DNA from: Venturia oleaginea
Lineage: Eukaryota > Ascomycota > Dothideomycetes > Venturiales > Venturiaceae
NCBI GenBank assembly: GCA_013176395.1
Contig: JABMLP010000009.1
Span: 372,001 to 436,000, forward strand
DNA: 64,000 bases
Direction of reading: 5' to 3'
Shown here: positions 45,010 to 54,897 of the stretch, one piece after another
Layout: each line of letters opens with the position of its first letter
Numbering within the stretch: position 1 is the first letter of the stretch
Position numbers and translations under genes: made by a program
Notes under the pieces: generated by a model
What the model saw: only the letters and a program-made list of their open reading frames with translations
What the model was told of the DNA's origin: nothing
Databases searched by the model: none

Positions 45010-46807
45010 TTATAACTCCTCGTCTGAATCCTCATCACTATCGTTATCATAAGGACTAGATATATCATCTGACCCGAACTCGTTTCTTGCCATAACACCG
45101 CTACCCGAGAATGTCATATGTCGTCGCGTGGTAAGGCCACCCCGTCCCAAGGTGGACGAAGATGTGGATGGCGCAGCTGTAGGAGCTGCTACTACCGGCT
45201 GCGATATCTCCAATGTAGAAACATCAGTCGCTGCCGCCCGCGCTGCTTCTGTAGTCTGTGTCGTCTGTGTAATCTTCGTTGATGATCGGATGGGTGCGGA
45301 GAGTAGATTGTGGTTTGTAGGAGCTGATGGATAAGGACCTGTTGTTACGGCCCTCGTTGTTCTCCCGCGAGACACTGGCTCGGTCCTTAACGACATCGAC
45401 CGAGGCTCGAGGTTGAAGGGTTCTGCTGGCGAGCTCGTTTGAGGCCGCGCTCCAATCTTTGGTGGATACTCCTCTGCTGTGCCCTTGACTTTGGAGTGGC
45501 CTATGTGGCCTGCTATAGTGGTTTTGGACACTGGCTTTAGTTCTGGCGCCAACGACCGAGACTTGAGGCCGGGCTTTGATATCGAGCTCTTGGGCGGCGA
45601 GTTCTTCTGCTCGTCGGCTTGGTAAGGGCTCTTTGAGAGGGACAGCTTTGCCATACTGGTGACCAGATCTGGTTCTTTCTGGCTTCCTCGTTGTGCAGCC
45701 CTTTTCTTGTCTTCTAGAGCTGTCGTGCGCTTTAGCTCCGTCATTTCCAGCTTGAAAGCCTTCCTTCGCTCTTCTGCTGCTACGTCGGCTGGTATGTTCC
45801 CAAGTTCCGGCTGGTCCCTCTCCACAGGATTGACATTCATCTTGATCAACTCCCGGGCGGGATTCTCTATGACTGTAAAGTCGTTCGGGAACGGCACCGG
45901 CGGATTCGATCTCGTAGAAGCCGCGCCTTGGGATAGAGGCAAGAATCCTGAAATACTTGTCATGTTAGGTAAAAGAGGACGCAGTGCAAAATGAGTACTT
46001 ACCGGCACAGCCGCTGATACGCTGCCTTTGTACTCTCAGGAAGATAAGATAACAGGTCGTTCCTTAACTGGGAAGACGCCTCATCGAGAGGCATGTCGAG
46101 CATTTTGAAGGCGATATTGTCAGCCCAATCTGTCAATGGTTCTGTGACACACACGTAACCAAATTCTCCAACGAAACGCAGAGTACCCATAGCCGCGTAG
46201 AACTTGCGCTGAGTGTCAGGACTGGGTTTATACTTCTCTGCGTACATTTCCATGAATTTCGTGACTGTTTGGCGAAAGTTCTCGTCCTGGTAGACAGCGC
46301 TCGGCATCACCTTCATGGTCCCAGTTTCAAGGTCAAACACACGGGAGTCAATGTTCTCCCAACCTTCGGAACCGTGCTCTGCAGATTTGTCGTCCTTCAT
46401 GTCGGCGAAATCCCACTCGTCTTCATCGCCGTTCATGGCAGCCAGCGAAGCAGGAGGCGAGAGCTTTACGTCGTCGAGCTTTTGGCCAGAAAGTGGGGCG
46501 GGTGCGAAACTGGACATTTGTGCCGAAGAAGGCTGCGAGGACGAAGGACCTGCTCGAGGATTCGAAGGTTTGACGGCGGAGAGCTGTCGCTCATTAGTAT
46601 CATTCAAGTGGCTGGGTAGCAGGGCGATATACTCACAGCCTTGATTCCTGTGAGCGGAGCATTCTCCATGATTTCAGCCTTGCCCTTGCCGGTTCCCCGA
46701 CTGATAAGGCTGTCTCGGTTATCGCATACGTAGTTGTCGGCCGGGTGAGTGCGGTTTGCGAGTTGAGTCTTCTCACGCAGGTGCTTGATGGTGTGATAGT
46801 AAGCTGA
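45010..46807 (-). CDS. conserved-looking unknown protein with C-terminal acidic tail
   Basis: Supported exons are A (46637 to about 46807, 5' end unresolved), B (46003-46583) and C (45010-45955), joined by a 53-nt intron (GTGAGT, branch TACTAAT, GACAG) and a 47-nt intron. Exon A reads YYHTIKHLREKTQLANRTHP then SLISRGTGKGKAEIMENAPL, and exon B has an ordered region FMEMYAEKYKPSPDTQRKFY..FVGEFGYVCV. Exon C is rich in Lys/Ser/Pro, with a helical stretch AEERRKAFKLEMTELKR and an acidic end DNDSDEDSDEEL. No family is recognised. An upstream exon with the start codon was not found with certainty. The exon C acceptor is ACAAG; the stronger TTTCAG eight bases on opens a different long frame. Confidence 0.7.
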
Positions 46808-47697
46808 GCTAAGCTGTTATTATGTGTTTGGAACTCGTATCAAGCTGTTGCAAAAAGAGGGAACCGTTCCATGGTCCACCCAAAACCAAAGCCGCAACAA
46901 CGGTTCGCGGGCACTGCTCGCCCGTGACTTCTTTGTGGCCGAGCAAGTCGACGGCAAACGGGGTAGAATGGAAGGTGAAGAGAATTGGTAACTGGAAGGT
47001 GAATAGAATTGGTAGCGAATGGAAGGTGCTTGCCAAGGTATGTCACGGCCACAGACTATCTTATCAACTTTTCCAGCGGACCGAAGCATCAATCGCTTTC
47101 TTTCAGCAACCCATCTCTATCAGTGAGGCCTTCGGCTGGTTTCTGGGCTCGAGTTGGTTCTGGCGGCACGAATGAATTGATGTGTTCTTTTAGCATCACG
47201 AATCATAGCATAGTAGCAGCTTTCTCGTTTCTTCCACCCTGCAGGTCTGCCCTTGGTATTGTACCTCTTAACAGGGTTAGTGAATTGGATTCTATGGTTC
47301 ACATGAGTGGCTTACCTAGGACAAATAGAGCAGTCTGAGAGAATAATCCGTCGCGTGAGCAAATTGACAGTGACTTTACACATGGTACACAAGGACGGAT
47401 TCGGCATGGCTTCAGTATACAAGGACGGATTCGGCATGGCTTCAATTGCAAGTTGCATCTGACGGTAAAGTCGTAATTAACGATTTTCTTACGGTGATGA
47501 CTTGCTGCCAGTGTTGGTGAATACTGATGGTGTTATGTGGTTCTCAAGAGTCTGAATGGCGGGCCCATGCCCCTAGAGCCAAAGCAGTCTAGGCGCGTCT
47601 CGACGAGTCAATTTTCTGCCCATCTGCATCCCTTCTCTTCCTTCTTTCCCCCTCCTGGCATAGCCAGAGGCAGCGCATAACTAGAGCTTCAATCACT
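46808..47697. other. intergenic with two short tandem repeats
   Basis: Holds the unresolved 5' end of the unknown gene and the CTP synthase promoter. A roughly 25-bp unit (TGGAAGGTGAAGAGAATTGG type) is repeated at about 46970-47030. A 30-bp unit (ACAAGGACGGATTCGGCATG plus GCTTCAGTAT) is present twice at about 47389-47448. No other gene is seen. Confidence 0.5.
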
Positions 47698-49743
47698 ATG
47701 AAATACGTACTCGTTTCCGGAGGTATGTATTTCATATTTCACCAGAAAAACCACCGAGTCTGACCTTCTGCAGGTGTCATTAGCGGCGTGGGAAAAGGCA
47801 TTATCGGTACGCCTTGAAATTCTTTGCCCTCGCGACTTTACGTGCTTTTTACTCACTCGGACGCGTCGTAGCCTCTTCCACTGGCCTATTGCTCAAGACG
47901 ATTGGCTTGAAGATATGTACTCCCGGACTTTGCATCTTGTGGCCAATGTAGACTAACTTTTGCTGAACGTCACTTCAATCAAGATTGACCCTTACCTTAA
48001 CGTGGATGCGGGACTCATGAACCCCAGGGAGTACGTCAGTCTTTCAGCCCAATCAAGAACATGTTTTTGACTCATCCTACAGACATGGGGAGGTCTTTGT
48101 ACTCGACGATGGCGGAGAGGTCGATCTCGACTTGGGCAACTACGAACGATACCTGAACCTCACCTTGACCCGCGAGAACAATATCACCACCGGAAAAATC
48201 TACCAGCACGTCATCAAACGCGAGCGAAAGGGTGACTATCTCGGCAAGACCGTCCAGGTCGTTCCCCACATCACAGACGCAATTGTACACTGGGTCGAAA
48301 GGGTCGCAAAGATCCCAGTCGATCACACAAATGAAGAGCCAGACGTCTGCATAGTTGAGCTCGGTGGCACCGTTGGTGACATTGAGAGCATGCCCTTTGT
48401 CGAGGCAATGACTCAATTGAGACGACGAGCTAAGAGCCCAAACTTCTTGCAGATTCACGTCTCATACATTCCTGAAATCCATGGAGAACAGAAGACCAAG
48501 CCTACTCAGCAAGCTATTCGAGCTGTGCGGAGCGCAGGCCTGCTCCCTGATCTGGTATGTATCGGCAATTCCTAATTGTGACTACGGCAAAAAAACTTAC
48601 ACGATGGCATCCCAGATCGCTTGCCGCTCCATCCGATCTCTCGAGCTGGGGACACTCGAGAAAATTGCCAACTCTTGCCAGGTTGACACCGAGCAAGTAG
48701 TTGTGGTCAAGGATATGCCTTCTATCTACCAAGTACCGTTACTCTTGGAGGAGCAAGGTCTGGTGCCGCTTCTGCGCCGAGGACTGGACTTGGATGAAAT
48801 CACGTCCAAATCTACATTGACGGAGAAGGGCAGACAGATCTGGAATCACTGGACAACGCTTACGTCCCCGAATCAACAGTTCTTTGACCCTGTGACCGTT
48901 GCGCTGGTAGGAAAATATGTTGAGTTCCAGGATTCGTACCTCAGTGTTACCAAGTCCTTGGAACACTCTGCCATGCGCTGCAGGCGGCGTCTAATCATCA
49001 AATGGGTTGATTCCGAAGCGCTCGAGAATCCATCTCGTGATAAAGACCCGGCTAAATTCCACAAGGCCTGGCACGATCTCTGCACGGCAGACGGAATCCT
49101 TGTCCCTGGTGGTTTTGGACTTCGCGGCACGGAAGGCATGATAGCAGCAGCCAAATGGGCTCGCGAGAACAAGAAGCCATACCTTGGTATTTGCCTGGGA
49201 ATGCAAATCGCCGTCATCGAGTATGCTAGGAATGTCGCTAACATCAAAGGAGCCACTTCCGAGGAATTCAAGCAGGGCGCCGGTGCTGAGGATGTCATTA
49301 TCTTTATGCCAGAAATCGACAAGGAGACCATGGGAGCTAGTATGCGTTTGGGACGACGACCAACACACTTTCAAGAAGGCACTGAGTGGAGTAAGATGCG
49401 TCAACTCTACGGTGGCGGCAAGGCCATCGATGAGCGTCACCGCCATCGCTACGAAGTCAACCCAAAGTACATCGAGCAGATTGAGACGGCTGGCCTTCAA
49501 TTTGTTGGCAAGGATGATGAAAGCAAGCGAATGGAGATAATTGAGATCAAGGACCACCCATGGTTCGTTGGTGTGCAGTTCCACCCTGAATATCTCAGCC
49601 GTGTCTTGGATCCGAGCAAACCTTACTTGGGCTTCGTTGCTGCAAGTTCTGGTTGCTTGGCTGAAATTACACAGAGTGCTTTGAGCAAGAGTTCGAAGCA
49701 AGTGGCAATTCCCAATGGCGTCAATGGGAGCAACTATTTCTAA
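47698..49743 (+). CDS. URA7: CTP synthase
   Basis: Six exons: 47698-47722, 47774-47806, 47872-47912, 47969-48030, 48083-48554 and 48616-49743, giving 586 aa. It converts UTP to CTP with ATP and glutamine. The synthase domain (1 to about 270) starts [19 protein letters not shown] and holds [31 protein letters not shown] and [10 protein letters not shown]. The class I glutaminase domain has nucleophile Cys near 404 (LGICLGMQ) and His/Glu near 534/536 (VQFHPEY). Motifs and length are normal. Intron 3 (47913-47968) does not fit GT-AG: keeping the invariant [12 protein letters not shown] requires AAG|ATATGT...GAAC|GTC, an AT-AC intron with branch site CTAAC. No GT-AG choice restores the frame. Confidence 0.95.
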
Positions 49744-50954
49744 CTCCTTGGGAAGACGCAGCTAATGAATGGGATTCTGGAAATTTAAAATACGACTGAT
49801 GAGGGACTTGAACTTGGGATATCTGACGTGTTAGAATGATGGACCTCGCGGTCTAGCGATGCGATTTGGATTGCCGGCATTGTATGTGCATTTGAAGGCG
49901 TAAAAGTTTGACTTTTCGGATGACATAGATGTTGCTACTACCCCTGGGAAAATATTTAGGATGCTTTGAGGCCTATGAGGGCTCGTTCTGAAGATTAGGT
50001 GGGTAAGATACAAACATCGAACTTTGTGCAATGTAGCGCACATTCACGATTTGATCTGACTGAGAGCGAGATTTATAGTCGCGAATCTGCTGCTAGTGAT
50101 TACGAGTAGGCTAGTGAAGGGAACTGACGTTTGGTATGCTTTACACGTCATCAAGATCTTATAGGCGCTACGATTTTAAGATATACGACTTGACGGGCCG
50201 CGACCGCGGCTATGACTTGGGCTTTGAAAAGCATAATAAGTAGAGGTCTCGCTCACACCAGTCCATATCCGTCGACGAGGCGCATGTTGGCGTCGAGAAG
50301 CGCTGACGAGATGATCATTGCGGCAGCGCGACAACTTTCACGCTCATCAAGTTCTCGCCTTGTAGATTTGTTGTTATGGGTTGGAGAAAGAGCTCGGAAA
50401 CCGGTCTTGCTGATCGCAGCTTCCTAGATCGACTATTTACCTTTCACATACCAATCGATATCTGGATCAAAACCGCTAATAAACGCTTATTCTGCGACTT
50501 TATTTGGCTGAAGCCCATATTCGGCCTTCCATCGTCACGAGACTAGACCTCGATCAGAGAAATATAGGAGAAGCTGTACCAGCATTTACTTCCACAAAGC
50601 CAGAATGGCACTTGCTTACTCATGGAGATGAGTTTTTAAGCTCGGTCCCGGAGAGATGGGTGTCAAAATTTAGGTACTGGTCGATCGTTTTCAGGAAGGT
50701 CTACTTGGTGATGATGACTGCCATTATCAAGACTTGCGAAGATAACTTGGTGGGCTACTCAGCGTCAGATGGGTTCTGAACATTGTTTGATGTGACAAGA
50801 TTTTGAGACACGATGCTGCAATCAGGGACGCGGCGGTTGGTTTTTGAGAACAATAATAAAAATATAAGCGAAATCGGACGAGATTTAGGTACGTTGGAAT
50901 AGGTTTTGTATAAAACGCTTTGAATATACTAATGCTTATCCATACAGCATAACT
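49744..50954. other. intergenic, nothing secure
   Basis: 3' regions of CTP synthase and of the HsbA-like gene, which converge here. Frames at 50212-50427 and 50504-50779 (+) have no recognised family. Confidence 0.4.
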
Positions 50955-51869
50955 CTACGGGCTCACAGAAAAGGTAGGAACCACCCCATTGTCCACCGGA
51001 GGAGCGTTATCCACCGGAGGAGCGTTATTCTGCAGTGGAGGACTGGGCTCACCTGCCGGCTGTGTTGCCGGCTGTGCTGCCGGTTGTGCTGCCTCTTGTC
51101 CAGGAGCAGGCAATGGAGTTCCTCTTTGTCCTTGCTGTTGGTACGCGCTCGGCCAATTCTGAGGTCCGATAGGAGGATAATAGGGTGCAGGTTGTGCCCC
51201 CGGTTGAGGATTGCCCCACGCCGGTCCAGCTGGCTGGGGAGGTTGTCCAACTGGCGCTCCACCAGGTCGAAATCTCGCTCCGTCAGAGTATGCCTTTATC
51301 GCTTCGTCCAGTTTCGACCCGAAGAAGAAATCGCTGACGGGTCCTCCGAGCCATGATGTTGAGATGCTGAGGGATTGGGTGATTGCGCTTGCCAGCTGCG
51401 TGGCCCATTGCTTCTGGGTCAGGAGTTGGTCGTAGAGAGCGGGGGTTGTGGAAGAAGTGTCGGCCCAAGCTCGCTTGTTCAGCAGGGCATCTTTGTAGGA
51501 GCTGACTGCACCGTTCAGCACAGTCAATTTTGGGACGATTGAAACGGAATCCACGGTGCTGAGTGTTGTTTGTTTGTGTTGCTGGATCCAGTCGGTTCCC
51601 ACTTGCAGGTCGGAGATGAGGTTTGCGCAATCTTGCTGGATGACTGGGACGTATGCAACGATCTGATTAATGGTATCTGCCCGTCTGGGGTCTCCTGGCC
51701 ATCCTGAGATATGGCCTGTGATCGTGTTGACTGTGACCACTAATCTATCAAGAACTTGCGCGACATCTTTATACGCTCGGGGTGCCAAATGAGCATCTCT
51801 AGCTTGGTTTGGAGCCGCGAGCGCAGCTGTAAAGAGTGTTCCATAAGAGAGAGCGGATGTGAGAAGCAT
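50955..51869 (-). CDS. HsbA-like cell-wall galactomannoprotein
   Basis: A single exon of 304 aa. The signal peptide (MLLTSALSYGTLFTAALAAP) is followed by the HsbA domain (about 35-190): regularly spaced helices with DVAQVLDRLVVTVNTITGHI, DCANLISDLQVG and LTQKQWATQLASAITQSLS. Members are hydrophobic-surface-binding or wall-attached antigens of aspergilli and relatives that help adhesion and enzyme recruitment. The C-terminal third is disordered, rich in Pro/Gln/Ala, and carries tiny tandem repeats (AAQPAAQPATQPAG; NNAPPVDNAPPVDN), reflecting duplicated DNA at about 50995-51090. No GPI signal is seen, so it is secreted. Confidence 0.8.
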   Translation of the reverse strand: MLLTSALSYGTLFTAALAAPNQARDAHLAPRAYKDVAQVLDRLVVTVNTITGHISGWPGDPRRADTINQIVAYVPVIQQDCANLISDLQVGTDWIQQHKQTTLSTVDSVSIVPKLTVLNGAVSSYKDALLNKRAWADTSSTTPALYDQLLTQKQWATQLASAITQSLSISTSWLGGPVSDFFFGSKLDEAIKAYSDGARFRPGGAPVGQPPQPAGPAWGNPQPGAQPAPYYPPIGPQNWPSAYQQQGQRGTPLPAPGQEAAQPAAQPATQPAGEPSPPLQNNAPPVDNAPPVDNGVVPTFSVSP

Positions 51870-54800
51870 GGTGAACGAGCGTGGTGGCTCAGAAAGCCTG
51901 GTGTAATGAAGGAAGTAGAAGACGGTGAAGGCTAGGACTGGAGGGAGGTTTGCGAGAACTTGAGCTCGGGTTGGTGCAAGAGAAAAGGTCTTTTAACTAC
52001 GAAAACTTGCATGAGGTAGTGTGCCCTCCCTCATGTACATATTAACGTTCTAGTCTGACAATAATCGGTGTGCTATCTTGCTAAAAACTTCAAACAAGGG
52101 CTATCCAAAACCCAGGACTTCTAAAGAGATTGCATGCAAGGTACCGACTCAGGTATGGCGGTTTGTGCATCTAGGATCGGAAGATGTCACCTATCTTCAG
52201 TAGGAAGTAGCGTCTATACCACTGTGGAACGGGAGAAGCGGTTCTCCTCATTCACCAATACGGAACTCTGTTCAGCGTACTACTACTATGTATGCTCTAT
52301 CATTCTCCATCGTGATCTTTTGCACGGCAGTTTTGAACGAGGATTACCATGCAAGGCTGAAGGAGGGGTTATCCGCATCCGCCTCTACATGGCCCGAGTC
52401 CTGGTTCAGAGCGACCGATATTCGGTCTGTGGCCCGGAACCATTCTTCTAATCATCTGATGCTTAGGGGCTACGGAGTATGGCGTCCTGACTCTCGCACT
52501 ATATTATCTCGCGAGATGGCCCGAAGTTTACTATGATCATCTTCAATTGCAAAATTGTTGCTATGATGAACAATGGTTCGCGCACTTCCACGGGCCGTAC
52601 CACGGTAGACACTGTTGCATCCAATTTGGCCGCAATATATCAAAATCGCGACAATTGACAATGGCTATTCGATTAGGCGCCCAGATGGGTCACCTCGCGA
52701 TAGTTACCTAACCAGGCAATTTCGTCCATCTCTGTACGTTGTATGATGATTGACCTCAGGATGAACAGATGAGCAGTTGATCATCCATCGGATCAGGCTT
52801 ACTATGTATCATCATTAATATATGGATGGATTGGATGTGACGGATGCGGGGCCTGGTGCCCACTACCTGCGGAGAGCCTTCCGATTTCAGCCCTATTCTA
52901 ATCCGGTAGCGCCCCGGGGCAAGCCGCACACTAGTCTTTTCATTTTAGAGACACGATTTCAGAGAAGTAGATATAACTCCGGCTAGGATTTGATATCAGC
53001 GAAGCCTTGATATCAACGAAGACTTGATATCAACGATTCCATTCCCCTGACTTGCATCATCGATAATCTCAAGAAAACCAACGGCTAAAGTCTTCACCCG
53101 AACATGCATTGCCGGAATCGTCTCCTCGTATGTACTCGGACATGCCTTTCGTTGTATGTACTGCACAAATGCCTGGTATCTACTCGGACATGCAACGATC
53201 CGCACCAATCATATAACAGGCACATGGATAATTCATACTGCATACAGTAATATAACGTAAAAGCATGTTGTAGTACATTTATTGTAGGAAAGCATACGGC
53301 AGTATATTTAATTCTAACCAATCAAAAGCCTAGATCCCACAATAACATAATCTAAATTCAAGCTTAAATCCAACCCGCGCCGATAAAATAAAGTGGAATC
53401 CGCTGGATTGATAGACTCTCAGAGTCCAAAAGGAGGGAGGATACGCTCGATATGGCCACCTGGGAAGAGCCTTATTATTGATAGTAAAGTAGGTCCTATC
53501 TCGATCTCGATTAAGCTCCCTCAAAATACCTACGTCTGTGCGGATGAAGGTGGACGAATCTAAGAAATCCCCAAGTTTAAGAAATACCTTATTCCGCTCC
53601 AATTTGGAATACATCCCGATCCAATCCAAGACTAAGATTTCGGTGATCCGTCCATTCAGTCCACGGTCTATCGAGTCTGATTCCATCACTGGGATCCTAC
53701 ACCGCCTTACGGCCGCGCCGCAACTTTAAAATCCCTTCTCCCATCGATACATCAGCGGCTATTTGAGCATTAGAAACGCTCAATTTATCGAGATGGAACG
53801 ATTGCCAGTTAGCTACCGTAGAAATCGGCGAATAGGCGCAGCTTCCCAGGGTGAGGCGCAGATTCCCAGGGTGAGGCACAGCTGTTTTTTGTTGGCGAAA
53901 ACGTTGGCTTTGAAATTGTGCGCTTATCACTATGATGTCATATATCTTGATATTCGGAGACGCACATTGGCGGTTAAACACTGCCGCGATGTACCATAAT
54001 ATATTTATTCCTGTTCTCGGACATACTTAGGCCGTTTCGACATACCAAAACATGCAAAAAGCATGTGAGCATGCGACAAGGCATGTCCTAGTATATCAAG
54101 GCATATTGCAAACCGTTTTAGCAATGCAAGTTCGAGTGGAGACTTTAGCCGGGAAACCTTATCTAGTCCGTCATATAAGCATGCACAACGAACGGCCTAG
54201 CAACGAAACAGCTCCATCGCGAGAATAGGATAAACCAATCTAAAGCGCCTCAAAGGCTCCGTACGTACGACCGGAGATCGTAGAATCGCAAGAAATCCGG
54301 CAATTCGAGAACGAGAACAAAAGTACATCCTCTTCAGCGTTGAGAAGAGAACTCGCAAAATAGAATGGCATCCCTCATTATGCTCGTGTGCGAGGCTGCT
54401 ATGCAAATCAACGGTGAAAGTGATTTTTGCAGCACGAATACAAATAACAGTGATCGAATATGTCGGCTCAGCACAATAGACCCGAAGAATGGATGCTAAA
54501 GCTAGAATCAAGGACATCAAGTTGTGATGGGAACGTGTACGCCTTGATATCAATGAAGCCATCAATCATGATCTTCAACTTAATTGCGAAGAGCAGGAAA
54601 TATGCTGCCAGTGAAAGACGCGCGAACTACGTCGTGAATCCTGCGTTATGCTCATCCGTAAGACAGGATGAACGGGGCCACATCGCAAAAGTCTTCTCCA
54701 GATGAGTATTGTGATATTGATCAATCGCCGGGAAACATACCTATAGATGGGACAGGGAGAATTGAGAACACGGTAAAAGCCCCCACGAACACTACGGTGG

Positions 54801-54897
54801 GCATAGTATGCGGCTGTCGTCGGAATAAGAAATATCGTAATTCATGGCATACCACATTAAACGAATGTGCCAGCCAGCTCCACCATCGTCCTGTCAT
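51870..54897. other. 3-kb gene-poor region
   Basis: No supportable gene. A 17-bp unit TTGATATCAACGAAGAC is repeated three times at 52990-53040. A 20-bp unit (TTCCCAGGGTGAGGCGCAGA type) is doubled at about 53846-53882. The word TCTACTCGGACATGC recurs around 53130-53195. The minus frame 53330-53689 is open for 119 codons with a fairly natural composition but no family. Atypical DNA of this kind often marks old repeats. Confidence 0.45.
52990..53040. repeat. 17-bp tandem repeat, three copies
   Basis: Units TTGATATCAGCGAAGCC (52990-53006), TTGATATCAACGAAGAC (53007-53023) and TTGATATCAACGATTCC (53024-53040). No coding context. Confidence 0.9.

Noticed and set aside
49184..49701. Frames opposite and alongside the CTP synthase last exon
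   Set aside because: Shadow frames of a highly conserved coding exon.
52990..53040. CRISPR-like array
   Set aside because: The 17-bp units are directly adjacent without spacers, in a eukaryotic genome; a simple tandem repeat.
53330..53689. 119-codon minus-strand frame with natural-looking composition
   Set aside because: No family resemblance and no splice or promoter support, and it sits in repeat-bearing DNA; left as unassigned.
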